Both the position numbers and the translations under genes were made by a program. The notes beneath the pieces were generated by a model that was not told the origin of the DNA, did not search any database, and worked only from the letters and a program-made list of their open reading frames with translations. Below, piece by piece: positions 1 through 13,734 of a stretch of DNA of 64,000 bases (its first letter is position 1; each line of letters begins with the position of its first letter). Location: positions 1-64,000 of the forward strand of contig JAXCGZ010000096.1 in assembly GCA_037179515.1 (NCBI GenBank), written 5' to 3'. The stretch comes from Halocaridina rubra. Lineage: Eukaryota > Arthropoda > Malacostraca > Decapoda > Atyidae.

Positions 1-269
1 TTACTAAGTCAAGGCGCTACCACTACACCACAGAAGGTTAAAAGGAATCCAACCTTATAGCTTATATCTGCTATACTTAGGAATGAACGCATTCTAACTG
101 AATGCCACTATGTTCATATTACAGATTCCCCAACCTCACTCGTGGCTTCATATGAACATAGTGGCATTCAGTTAGAATGCGTTCATTCCTAAGTATAGCA
201 GATATAAGCTATAAGGTTGGATTCTTTTTAACCTTCTGTGGTGTAGTGGTAGCGCCTTGACTTAGTAAT
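1..269. repeat. Head-to-head inverted repeat at array start (about 118-bp arms)
   Basis: Bases 1-118 are nearly the reverse complement of 151-269, separated by a 32-base centre (119-150) that is itself a unit segment in minus orientation. The array therefore reverses direction here. As single strand it would fold into a very long hairpin whose arms contain the tRNA-like A box. Confidence 0.85.
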
Positions 270-291
270 CATAAATCTTAGGTTCGAGTCC
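239..291 (+). promoter_or_regulatory. RNA polymerase III type 2 promoter (A and B boxes), first of 12
   Basis: The A box TGGTGTAGTGG begins at 239 and the B box GGTTCGAGTCC at 281. Both match the usual tRNA-gene consensus and recur every 273 bp through the array. Whether any copy is transcribed cannot be seen from sequence. Confidence 0.65.
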
Positions 292-3200
292 CGGCCGGGG
301 TAAAAAAATGATTCATGTTTTCACATATGTAATGTGTTATTTGGTAATTTCATGGCCCGAATGAGATTGGGAATTGAATTAAATGCTAAAATGAAGCCAC
401 GAGTGAGGTTGGGGAATCTGTAATATGAACATAATGGCATTCAGTTAGAATGCGTTCATTCCTAAGTATAGCAGATATAAGCTATAAGGTTGGATTCCTT
501 TTAACCTTCTGTGGTGTAGTGGTAGCGCCTTGACTTAGTAATCATAAATCTTAGGTTCGAGTCCCGGTCGGGGTAAAAAAATTATTCATGTTTTCACATA
601 TGTAATGCGTTATTTGGTAATTTCATGGCCCGAATGAGATTAGGAATTGAATTAAATGCTAAAATTAAGCCACGAGTGAGGTTGGGGAATCAGTAATATG
701 AACATAGTGGCATTCAGTTAGAATGCGTTCATTCCTAAGTATAGCAGATATAAGCTATAAGGTTGGATTCCTTTTAACCTTCTGTGGTGTAGTGGTAGCG
801 CCTTGACTTAGTAATCATAAATCTTAGGTTCGAGTCCCGGTCGGGGTAAAAAAATGATTCATGTTTTCACATATGTAATGTGTTATTTGGTAATTTCATG
901 GCCCGAATGAGATTGGGAATTGAATTAAATGCTAAAATGAAGCCACGAGTGAGGTTGGGGAATCTGTAATATGAACATAGTGGCATTCAGTTAGAATGCG
1001 TTCATTCCTAAGTATAGCAGATATAAGCTATAAGGTTGGATTTCTTTTAACCTTCTGTGGTGTAGTGGTAGCACCTTGACTTAGTAATCATAAATCTTAG
1101 GTTCGAGTCCCGGTCGGGGTAAAAAAATGATTCATGTTTTCACATATGTAATGTGTTATTTGGTAATTTCATGGCCCGAATGAGATTGGGAATTGAATTA
1201 AATGCTAAAATGAAGCCACGAGTGAGGTTGGGGAATCTGTAATATGAACATAGTGGCATTCAGTTAGAATGCGTTCATTCCTAAGTATAGCAGATATAAG
1301 CTATAAGGCTGGATTCCTTTTAACCTTCTGTGGTGTAGTGGTAGCGCCTTGACTTAGTAATCATAAATCTTAGGTTCGAGTCCCGGTCGGGGTAAAAAAA
1401 TGATTCATGTTTTCACATATGTAATGTGTTATTTGGTAATTTCATGGCCCGAATGAGATTAGGAATTGAATTAAATGCTAAAATTAAGCCACGAGTGAGG
1501 TTGGGGAATCAGTAATATGAACATAGTGGCATTCAGTTAGAATGCGTTCATTCCTAAGTATAGCAGATATAAGCTATAAGGTTGGATTCCTTTTAACCTT
1601 CTGTGGTGTAGTGGTAGCGCCTTGACTTAGTAATCATAAATCTTAGGTTCGAGTCCCGGTCGGGGTAAAAAAATGATTCATGTTTTCACATATGTAATGT
1701 GTTATTTTGTAATTTCATGGCCCGAATGAGATTGGGAATTGAATTAAATGCTAAAATGAAGCCACGAGTGAGGTTGGGGAATCTGTAATATGAACATAGT
1801 GGCATTCAGTTAGAATGCGTTCATTCCTAAGTATAGCAGATATAAGCTATAAGGTTGGATTCCTTTTAACCTTCTGTGGTGTAGTGGTAGCGCCTTGACT
1901 TAGTAATCATAAATCTTAGGTTCGACTCCCGGTCGGGGTAAAAAAATGATTCATGTTTTCACATATGTAATGTGTTATTTTGTAATTTCATGGCCCGAAT
2001 GAGATTGGGAATTGAATTAAATGCTAAAATGAAGCCACGAGTGAGGTTGGGGAATCTGTAATATGAACATAGTGGCATTCAGTTAGAATGCATTCATTCC
2101 AAAGTGTAGCAGATATAAGCTATAAGGTTGGATTCCTTTTAACCTTCTGTGGTGTAGTGGTAGCGCCTTAACTTAGTAATCATAAATCTTAGGTTCGAGT
2201 CCCGGTCGGGGTAAAAAAATGATTCATGTTTTCACATATGTAATGTGTTATTTGGTAATTTCATGGCCCGAATGAGATTGGGAATTGAATTAAATGCTAA
2301 AATGAAGCCACGAGTGAGGTTGGGGAATCTGTAATATGAACATAGTGGCATTCAGTTAGGATGCGTTCATTCCTAAGTATAGCAGATATAAGCTATAAGG
2401 TTGGATTCCTTTTAACCTTCTGTGGTGTAGTGGTAGCGCCTTGACTTAGTAATCATAAATCTTAGGTTCGAGTCCCGGTCGGGGTAAAAAAATGATTCAT
2501 GTTTTCACATATGTAATGTGTTATTTGGTAATTTCATGGCCCGAATGAGATTGGGAATTGAATTAAATGCTAAAATGAAGCCACGAGTGAGGTTGGGGAA
2601 TCTGTAATATGAACATAGTGGCATTCAGTTAGAATGCGTTCATTCCTAAGTATAGCAGATATAAGCTATAAGGTTGGATTCCTTTTAACCTTCTGTGGTG
2701 TAGTGGTAGCGCCTTGACTTAGTAATCATAAATCTTAGGTTCGAGTCCCGGTCGGGGTAAAAAAATGATTCATGTTTTCACATATGTAATGTGTTATTTG
2801 GTAATTTCATGGCCCGAATGAGATTGGGAATTGAATTAAATGCTAAAATGAAGCCACGAGTGAGGTTGGGGAATCTGTAATATGAACATAGTGGCATTCA
2901 GTTAGAATGCGTTCATTCCTAAGTATAGCAGATATAAGCTATAAGGTTGGATTCCTTTTAACCTTCTGTGGTGTAGTGGTAGCGCCTTGACTTAGTAATC
3001 ATAAATCTTAGGTTCGAGTCCCGGTCGGAGTAAAAAAATGATTCATGTTTTCACATATGTAATGTGTTATTTGGTAATTTCATGGCCCGAATGAGATTGG
3101 GAATTGAATTAAATGCTAAAATGAAGCCACGAGTGAGGTTGGGGAATCTGTAATATGAACATAGTGGCATTCAGTTAGAATGCGTTCATTCCTAAGTATA

Positions 3201-3314
3201 GCAGATATAAGCTATAAGGTTGGATTCCTTTTAACCTTCTGTGGTGTAGTGGTAGCGCCTTGACTTAGTAATCATAAATCTTAGGTTCGAGTCCCGGTCT
3301 GGGTAAAAAAATGA

Positions 3315-3317
<3 letters not shown>

Positions 3318-3371
<54 letters not shown>
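3318..3371. repeat. (TA)n microsatellite
   Basis: About 27 TA units followed by a short TGTATGTATGTATG tract. It joins the tRNA-like array to a CR1 3' end; the same junction recurs near 9041-9126. Confidence 0.95.
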
Positions 3372-3375
<4 letters not shown>

Positions 3376-3387
3376 ATGTATGTATGT

Positions 3388-3811
3388 GATTACCTAATTG
3401 TGATTACCTATTTGTGTTTACGGGAAAGAGCCCAAAGCTCGTATCTTCCCGTCTCCTCATCGGTTCCATTTTATACTTAGTGATACTTATCATACCTGTC
3501 CTTAAAACTATGGATTGAGATAGCATTAACTACCTCCTCGATTAGCCAATTCCAATTATCAACTACTCTTACACTGAAAAAGTATTTTCTTACATCCTGC
3601 AAAGAAGTTTTCTTACAAAGCTTCAAACTATGACCTCTAGTTCTAGAGCCAGCCATATCAAAATATCGATCCCTATCCACTCTATCATAACCATGAAGGA
3701 ATTTAAAGACTGTCACCATATCCCCCCTCACTCTTCTAGCCTCGAGTGATGGTAAGTCTAATTCCCTCAGCCTCTCATCATAACTGAGATTGCGTATTTC
3801 TGGCACCAGTT
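3388..3811 (-). pseudogene. CR1-clade LINE, 3' terminal fragment (C-terminus of ORF2)
   Basis: On the minus strand 3477-3806 encodes about 109 residues of the C-terminal tail of a CR1-type reverse transcriptase protein (motifs NLSYDERLRELDLPSLE, RRVRGDMVTVFKFL, RTRGHSLKL, YFFSVRVVDNWNWL). The short 3' UTR ends in the repeated motif AATTAGGTAATCAC at 3388-3420. Only the 3' end is present, the usual result of incomplete reverse transcription. Differences from the copy at 3999-5235 (LIEEV in place of LSEEV, LCKK in place of LRKK) show it is a separate copy. Confidence 0.85.
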
Positions 3812-3820
3812 TCGTGTTTG

Positions 3821-3998
3821 TATGTGATTACCTAATTGTGTTTACGGGAAAGAGCCCAAAGCTCGTATCTTCCCGTCTCCTCATCGGTTCCATTTTATAC
3901 TTAGTGATACTTATCATACCTGTCCTTAAAACTATGGATTGAGATAGCATTAACTACCTCCTCGCTTAGCGAATTCCAATTATCAACTACTCTTACAC
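3821..3998 (-). repeat. CR1 3' end, short second copy
   Basis: This repeats the 3' UTR and last ~150 coding bases of the neighbouring CR1 fragment in the same orientation. It stops at CAACTACTCTTACAC (3998), exactly where a plus-strand CR1 copy begins, so two 5'-truncated copies meet head to head. A similar short copy at 41192-41360 stops at almost the same internal point. Confidence 0.8.
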
Positions 3999-5330
3999 AA
4001 AGTTATGGAGAAACTACTAAGGAAACATATCTCTCTTCACTTGGAATCCTTCAACTTTTTGTCAGTGAGGCAACATGGCTTCAGAGAAGGTAGATCAACA
4101 GTAACAAACTTATTAGAATTTTATGATGAGGTAAGCCAAATCTTACAGGAAAGAGAGGGCTGGGCAGATTGCATATTCCTAGACTTCCAGAAAGCGTTTG
4201 ACACTGTTCCACATGGAAGACTTATTAGGAAGCTGCAATCAATGGCTAGAATAGGTGGAAATGTTTTGGAATGGATAAAAACTTACTTAGAAGGAAGGGA
4301 ACAGAGGGTTAGAGTAAGATACTCAGTGTCTGAATGGAGAAGAGTTAGTAGTGGAGTTCCACAGGGTTCAGTTTTAGGGCCACTTTTGTTCCTTGTATAT
4401 GTAAATGACCTACCAGAGTCTGTAAATTCATTCATGAATATGTTTGCAGATGATGCAAAGATTGTGAAGAAAGTAAAAAACGAGAACAATGGTAGAGATC
4501 TTCAGGAGGATCTAAATAATCTGCATGAGTGGTCAGAAAAGTGGCTAATGAAATTCAATACTTCAAAATGTAAGGTAATGAGAATGGGTACAAGTGCAAG
4601 AAGGCCCAAGCTTGACTACTCGGTGGCTGGAGTACAACTTCAAGAGACAGAAAATGAGAGATCTAGGAGTAAACATACTGGCAGATTTGTCTCCAGAAAT
4701 ACATATAAATGGCATAGTAAGGGCAGCATATGCATTCTTATCAAATGTAAGGGTTGCCTTCAGGCACATGGATAAGGAAATGTTCAGAAATATTTATGTA
4801 ACCTATGTGAGGCCAAAACTCGAATATGCAGCCCCCTTTTGGAATCCGCACTTGAAAAAGCACATAGCTAAGCTTGAAAAAGTTCAAAGATATGCCACGA
4901 AACTGGTGCCAGAAATACGCAATCTCAGTTATGATGAGAGGCTGAGGGAATTAGACTTACCATCACTCGAAGCTAGAAGAGTGAGGGGGGATATGGTGAC
5001 AGTCTTTAAATTCCTTCATGGTTATGATAGAGTGGATAGGGATCGATATTTTGATATGGCTGGCTCTAGAACTAGAGGTCATAGTTTGAAGCTTCGTAAG
5101 AAAACTTCTTTGCAGGATGTAAGGAAATACTTTTTCAGTGTAAGAGTAGTTGATAATTGGAATTGGCTAAGCGAGGAGGTAGTTAATGCTATCTCAATCC
5201 ATAGTTTTAAGGACAGGTATGATAAGTATCACTAAGTCTAAAATGGAACCGATGAGGAGACGGGAAGATACGAGCTTTGGGCTCTTTCCTGTAAACACAA
5301 TTAGGTAATCACAATTAGGTAATCACAGAA
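3999..5330 (+). pseudogene. CR1-clade LINE, reverse transcriptase part with one frameshift
   Basis: A 5'-truncated CR1 retrotransposon. Frame one (4005 to about 4650) carries the RT palm: FLDFQKAFDTVPHGRL with the first catalytic Asp, SSGVPQGSVLGPLLF, and MFADDAKI with the catalytic Asp pair. Around 4650-4660 the frame shifts and coding continues in another frame from RDLGVNI to the stop after DRYDKYH at 5235, which gives the thumb and C-terminal tail. The 3' UTR (5236-5330) ends with two tandem copies of AATTAGGTAATCAC, as CR1 elements usually end in short terminal repeats. The endonuclease and ORF1 are absent. Such a protein would copy LINE RNA at a nicked target; this copy cannot make it intact. 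A related copy lies at 39757-41160 (minus). Confidence 0.88.
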
Positions 5331-5407
5331 AAAGTATTTCCTTACATCCTGCAAAGAAGTTTTCTTACGAAGCTTCAAACTATGACCTCTAGTTCTAGAG
5401 CCAGCCA
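5325..5407 (-). repeat. CR1 coding fragment, inverted
   Basis: About 80 bases matching the CR1 C-terminal coding part (the stretch encoding RTRGHSLKL to YFFSV) in minus orientation directly behind the 3' end of the plus-strand copy, then a sharp switch to the tRNA-derived repeat. Confidence 0.75.
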
Positions 5408-7921
<2,514 letters not shown>

Positions 7922-9040
7922 ATTCCTAAGTATAGCAGATATAAGCTATAAGGTTGGATTCCTTTTAACCTTCTGTGGTGTAGTGGTAGTGCCTTCATTT
8001 AGTAATCATAAGTCCTAGGTTCGAGTCCCCGTCGGGGTAAAATATGATTCATGTTTTCACATATGTAATGTGCTTATTTGGTTATTTCATGGCCCGAATG
8101 AGATTGGGAATTGTAATTAAATGCTAAAATGAAGCCACGAATGAGGTTGGGGACTCTGTAATATGAACATAGTGGCATTCAGTTAGAATGCATTCATTCC
8201 TAAGTATAGCAGATATAAGCTATAAGGTTGGATTCCTTTTAATCTTGAGTCCTGGTTGGGGTAAAATATGATTCATGTTTTCACATATGTAATGTACTTA
8301 TTTGGTTATTTCATGGCCCGAATGAGATTGGAAATTGAATTAAATGCTAAAATGAAGCCATGAGCGAGGTTGGGGAGTCTGTAATATGAACATAGTGGCA
8401 TTCAGTTAGAATGCGTTCATTCCTAAGTATAGCAGATATAAGCTATAAGGTTGGATTCCTTTTGACCTTCTGTGGTGTAGTGTTAGCGCCTTGACTTAGT
8501 AATCATAAGTCCTAGGTTCGAGTCCCGGTCGGGGTAAAAAATGATTCATGTTTTCACATATGTAATGTGCTTATTTGCTTATTTCATGGCCCGAATGAGA
8601 TTGGGAATTGTAATTAAATGCTAAAATGAAGCCACGAGTGAGGTTGGGGACTCTGTAATATGAACATAGTGGCATTCAGTTAGAATGTGTTCATTCCTAA
8701 GTATAGCAGATATAAGCTATAAGGTTGGATTCCTTTTAATCTTGAGTCCTGGTCAGGGTAAAATATGATTCATGTTTTCACATATGTAATGTGCTTATTT
8801 GGTTATTTCATGGCCCGCATGAGATTGGAAATTGAATTAAATGCTATAATGAAGCCATGAGTGAGGTTGGGGAGTCTGTAATATGAACATAGTGGCATTC
8901 AGTTAGAATGCGTTCATTCCTAAGTATAGCAGATATAAGCTATGAGGTTGGATTCCTTTTAACCTTCTGTGGTGTAGTGGTAGCGCCTTGACTTAGTAAT
9001 CATAAGTCCTAGGTTCGAGTCCCGGTCGGGGTAAAAAAAT
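7922..9040 (+). repeat. tRNA-derived repeat with 497-bp higher-order (A-B) organisation
   Basis: Full units with the tRNA-like segment (GTGCC/GCGCC at 7989, 8486 and 8983) alternate with shortened units in which the segment is deleted so that TTTTAATC runs straight into TTGAGTCC (8244 and 8741). Full-to-full and short-to-short spacings are both exactly 497 bp. This is a higher-order repeat: the two-unit block was amplified as one piece after the deletion arose. Confidence 0.85.
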
Positions 9041-9042
9041 GA

Positions 9043-9119
<77 letters not shown>

Positions 9120-9125
9120 GTGTGT
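9041..9125. repeat. (TA)n(TG)n compound microsatellite
   Basis: TA tract to about 9103, then TG repeats to about 9125, joining a tRNA-derived unit to a CR1 3' end as at 3318-3388. Confidence 0.9.
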
Positions 9126-9262
9126 GATTACCTAATTGTGTTTACGGGAAAGAGCCCAAAGCTCGTATCTTCCCGTCTCCTGATCGGTTCCATTTTATAC
9201 TTGGTGATACTTATCATACCTGTCCTTACAACTATGGATTGAGATAGCATTAACTACCTCCT
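9126..9262 (-). repeat. CR1 3' end fragment
   Basis: 3' UTR and last codons of a CR1 LINE (GATTACCTAATTGTG to CTACCTCCT). It is broken by the Tigger element that begins at about 9263. Confidence 0.8.
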
Positions 9263-11640
9263 TGTCGGGGTTCTGTTCCTGACAGCCGACTTAAGTTGGA
9301 TTTCAAATCTAGGTTCCTCAACTAATGTTAAAAATAAATACGCTATAACATAGAAAAATAATCTAAGTTCGTAATCTAAGACATAAAAATAGAAAAACTA
9401 AATTCATCAGTATTACTTACATTACTTGTGTAATCTAAAACATAAAAATAGTAATATTATGCAACAGTACATTACATTACATTATTCAGTGCAATATTTT
9501 TTGCCTTTATTAGTGTGGTCGGCTTGCATGCTGGAAGGGGCCATGCATGGGAGGGAGAGAATGGCTTATTGGGAGGTGGAAGTTGGAGAGGCAGTTGCTG
9601 AGAAGACTGGGACAGGTGAGTCTGGAGAGGCATAAGAACATACAGCAGATGATGGAGATACTGGGTCTGCTGAGTCTATAGAGATAGAGGTACCTGAGGT
9701 AGAGAGTGCAAGATTTGTTGGTGGGGCTCTAATATTACGAAGAATTGGTCGAGGCAATTCTAGAAGGAGGCACTCTGTTTCTCCTCATATATTTCCTTGT
9801 AACACCGCAGGGGATCATTGATCCCTCTCTTGACTTTATTGAACATGGCAATGTTGGGGTCCTGAGCCTCAAGCTTTGCCAACACTTCTACAAGGGCTAA
9901 CGATTCTTCCAATTCCTTGGTTGTAAATCTCTTGGGCTCTAGGCTTAGTAGTTCTTCCTCCTCTTCAACCATCATTTTCTCCAGTTGCATGAGGACCTCG
10001 GCAGATAATTCCTTGCCAGGAGATTCTAGAAGCTCTTTTACATCATCGCCCTCCACCTCCAACCTGAGCTCCTTACTTAAAGCAACTACGTTATTAGTTA
10101 CAGCGTTAACTCTCTCCTCAAAGCCTCAGCAGACATTAAAAAAAATAGGGGTATGCTTTCTTGCATACCCCAGTCAAGTTCGTTTTCATCACCTCCTCCC
10201 AAGCATCAGAATTTTTTCACAGCACGATGAATATCAGAAGACTTTGAGTAGTCCTTGAGAGTCAAGTTCTTGTCCTTCTCAGTTGCCCTGAGAGCCAAAG
10301 CAATTGTCTTTCAGAGGTAGTAGACCTTGAAAGAGGCAGTGACCAGCTGATCCATTGGCTGTAACAGGGGAGTAGTATTAGGTGAACGGTAAACCACCTT
10401 TACATTAGAATAAAGACCATCCAAATGGGGTGGGTGAACAGGGGTATTGTCCAGGATTAGCAACACCATAAAGGCAGACCTTTAGAGGAACAGTACCCCT
10501 CCGCTTCAGGAACAAAATGATTGCTGAATAAGTCGTCACATATTTGTAGGGTTGTTCAAGCTTTCTTGTTTGACATCCAGATGACCGGCAGTTGACCCTT
10601 CCAACGGCCCTTGAGTGCCTTTGGGTTTTCTGCCTAATAAACCAACAAAAACATCCGTTTAGAGTCTCCAGCAGCATTAGTCCCAAAAGCAAAGTCAGTC
10701 TCTCCTTGTTGACTTTATGGCCTGGTGTTGTCTTCTCTTCCTTGGCGATGTATGTACGATTAGGCATATGCTTTCAGAATAAGCCAGATTCATCCACGTT
10801 AAATACCTGTTCAGCAAGGTAACCCCACTCCTTATTACCTCAGCCAAAGCTATAGGAAATGCTCTTGCTGCCTCCTAATCACCACTAGCAGCTTCATCTT
10901 GCACTCTTATGTTATGCAAATTAGCACGAGCCATAAAGTTATTAAACCAACCCCAACTAGCTACAAACTCTTCACGTGCACTGCCTTCTCCCTTTTCTCT
11001 TTTCAAAACTTCAAACAATATTTTAGCCTTTCCTTTTATAACCATGAGGCTTAATGGGATACGCCTTTGATTCTGGACATCAGCCCAAAGCATTACCAAT
11101 CTCTCTATCTCGAACATAAGGTAATTGAACAGCCTCATGATCACCATGAAAATCATAGGAGTCATACCTTTCAGGTGGTCATGGATGGGATCTAAGTTTT
11201 TGATGATCCTGGCCACGGCCGTACGGGCTAATCCGAGATTACAGCCAATGTTCATAGTACTATCTCCCTTTTTATCTCAGCTTACTATTTCAATTTAATT
11301 TCCATGGTGACTGCATTTCCTTTCTTCGTAGCACTGCCATCATAACTATCATCACTACACTTGGGAAGTACAGTAATGTCAGTAACGAGTGAACACGAGC
11401 AAAACCAACGAGAGACCAGTTGAATACAAGGCACAATATGGCAGGCGAGAGTAAACTGAGCGATGATTCTTCTTCCGCCTCTAAAGCCACGCGACTCCGT
11501 ATCTTACATGACACTCAACAAACTATTTCTCATTAAATCTTATTTACAACTATGTGTTTGGTATTTTTTTAATTCATTATATTTATTCAATATAACTAAA
11601 TACATAAACAAATAAAAAAATAAAGCCATTTACTTGACAA
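9263..11640 (-). pseudogene. Tigger (pogo/Tc-mariner) DNA transposon, decayed transposase
   Basis: Read on the minus strand. From about 11255 down: N-terminal CENP-B/Tc5-type helix-turn-helix DNA-binding region (LGLARTAVARIIKNLDPI, WADVQNQRRIPLSLMVI, FVASWGWFNNFMARANLHNI, VQDEAASGD). Then the DDE catalytic region: FNVDESGLF with the first Asp (10777-10800), MPNRTYIAKEEKT, a LDNTPVHPPHLD region with the second Asp readable in another frame near 10440-10480, and SPNTTPLLQPMDQ. The C-terminal tail at 9760-10062 has the acidic EEEEELLSLEPKRFTTKELEE stretch. Damage: stop at 10774-10776 (TGA, probably a former Trp codon), another at about 10872, and several frameshifts. The left end has a Tigger-like terminal sequence (CAGCCGACTTAAGTTGG). 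Transposases of this family cut and paste the element at TA sites. No functional product is expected. Confidence 0.85.
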
Positions 11641-11775
11641 ATACGAATACAGCTATGCTGCTAGCTGTGTATACCTCCAACCTCGCAAACTCTTTAGCAT
11701 GCACTGTTTGAATTTTATCAAACCAGCAAGGTAGGTCAAAAAATTATAGGGGATCCTTCTTTAATGTCAGGGCTC

Positions 11776-12640
11776 ATTACCTGATAGCTGACTTAAGTCA
11801 GATATTGACATAAGTTGGAGCATACTTAAATTCGAACCTAGGTCCCCAACCTATGTTAATAATAAATCATTTAAGAAATTGGAAAAAACTATGTTCTTGA
11901 TCTATGATAAAAACTAATAAAAACTAATCTTAATAGTACTGCTTACCTTTAAAATGTATCAATAGTAAAATTACACTACAGTACAGTGCAATATAACTTA
12001 CCTTTACTGGTGTGGTTGGCTTGCACGCTGGAAGGGGCGTTGCAAGGGAGATAGAAACTGGCTTATTGGGAGGTGGAAGCTGGAGAGGCAGGTGCTTAGG
12101 GGATTGGAGCAGGTAAGTCTGGAGAGGTAAAAGAACATAATGGAGGTACTGGGGCAGGTGAGTCTATTGAGGTAGAGGGTACAGGATCTGTTGCTGAATG
12201 CTTTATCTTCACGAGGAATTGGTCAAGGTGAGTCTGGAAGGATGCCCTCTTCTTCTCCTCATATATTTCCTTGCAATAGCTTAGGGTATCATTGATCCCT
12301 CTCTCGACCGTATTGTATATGGTGATGTTGGGGTCCTGAGCCTCAAGCTGTGCCAACAATTCTTCTGCCAAGACAAACGATTCTTCCAATTCCTTGGTTG
12401 TGAATCTCTTTGGCTCTTGGCTGGGTAGCTCTTCCTCCTCTTCAATCATCTGCTTTTCTAGGTCATCGAGGTCCTCAGTAGATAACTCCTCGCCATGAGA
12501 TTGCAGGAACTTTTTGCATCATCAATATCTACCTCAACCTTGAGCGCCTTAATCATGACAACAACGTTTTTGGTTACAGCCTCAACTGTCTCCTATAAAC
12601 CTCGAAAGTTATTCACAAAATAGGGGCATGCTTTCTTTCT
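11776..12640 (-). pseudogene. Second Tigger fragment (C-terminal end only)
   Basis: The left end (TAGCTGACTTAAGTCAG, then GACATAAGTTGGAGCATAC) matches the terminus of the element at 9263. 12096-12449 encodes the transposase C-terminal tail: EEEEELPSQEPKRFTTKELEE, LEAQDPNITIYNTVERGIN, YCKEIYEEKKRASFQTHL. The coding match to the first copy continues to about 12640 and then stops, so the DNA-binding and catalytic regions are absent. Sequence differences from the first copy make it an independent insertion, not a duplicate. Confidence 0.8.
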
Positions 12641-13734
12641 CACAACATGGTAGAGGTGTGGGAGGTATAAGTAAAGTAGTAGTATTAATTAGTTCATTCT
12701 GAGTAGTCAGGCACTAACTGACTGCAGTTAGCAGTCAGGTAGTCATCGCAGCAGCCTTAAGCCAAGATTTATCATATGTAGACCACTAGGCTTTGGGGCT
12801 TACCAGTTGTTGCTGAAAGAAGAAACCTAAGAAATATAACGTCTATTCTCCCACGAACCTGAGTTTCATATCAACTTCAATGTATATATATATACTAATA
12901 ATTAATAAGTAAAGGATAAAGGCAATCTATGACAAACTGGTGACAGCGGTGTGATCGAACTCCACTTCTACATTAGCAAGAGTAAGTTAGATACATTGTA
13001 TTTATAATCCAATGAAAAAAGCAAAGTATGAAGAAAGGAAAAGAAAAAATAAATTATTGATGCACAGCCCCATCAAAGACCTGTTACATAAGTTAATAAA
13101 GTTTGAAGTATGTGTAAATTGTAGTTTATAATGACTTTATATTAAGTAGTTTTTCTTATGCATATGCATACTAATCTTTTGTGATTTAAGTAGAAATTAG
13201 GATTGATTCTAGAGTTCCGTTCTTAAAAGAATTTCCAGTTCAAATTGTTTGACAATAATTAAGATAAATGAAATTCCCATCAATGCTAGTTAGCTTAAAC
13301 ATACTTAATTATATATAAATAAAATGGGAGTGATTTGGGCATGTACGTTATATGATGAGTATTTGACACTCTCGAAATTGCAAAAATTGTGAATAATAAC
13401 TAGGTTATTAAATATTATATCAGTATAAAAAAGAAGCATTTGTTTTAAGTTCATAAAAAAAAATCTCTTGTTATAATAGGGATTCCTTAAGCTATTATGA
13501 AACTTAGGCAAAGCATAAGTCTAAAGTGAAGTTTATTTGTTTACTGCTCGCAAGGGAAATATTAACATATCATTTATTTTGCATACACAAATACACTTTT
13601 TTTATGTGTAGAGATTTTGGGATAGTTTTGATTTGAGAATTGTGATATTTTGCAGAGATAGAGATTAATGATTTTGTGAAGTTTACATGCAGAATATCAG
13701 CGATTATCAGAACAAAATCTATAATTACAATTGT
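12641..13734. other. AT-rich stretch without recognisable feature
   Basis: No coding region, RNA gene or repeat family that I recognise. It is AT-rich, with a few short reading frames of low-complexity composition that I do not regard as genes. Confidence 0.5.

Larger units (their letters stand above)
1..3316 (+). repeat. Tandem array of 273-bp tRNA-derived units (12 copies)
   Basis: Twelve tRNA-like segments sit at an exact 273-bp spacing: the GCGCC after the A box falls at 252, 525, 798, 1071, 1344 and so on to 3255 with no net indel. Each has an A box (TGGTGTAGTGG, first at 239) and a B box (GGTTCGAGTCC, first at 281), the internal promoter of RNA polymerase III genes, and a TTTT about 20 bases downstream (in ATGTTTTCAC) that could end transcription. 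The D arm pairs (GTGT/GCGC), but the acceptor and anticodon stems pair poorly, so this is tRNA-derived, not a working tRNA gene. The other ~200 bp is AT-rich spacer. Copies differ by a few bases: the fourth has GCACC, the seventh a damaged B box (TTCGACTCC). The array is cut by the left edge. Confidence 0.9.

Noticed and set aside
1..3316. CRISPR-like array
   Set aside because: The repeat unit is the full 273 bp with no variable spacers, and the context is eukaryotic.
239..3330. Twelve functional tRNA genes
   Set aside because: A and B boxes are present, but the acceptor and anticodon stems pair poorly, so these are tRNA-derived repeats.
13305..13511. A short minus-strand reading frame
   Set aside because: AT-rich low-complexity translation without motif or context.
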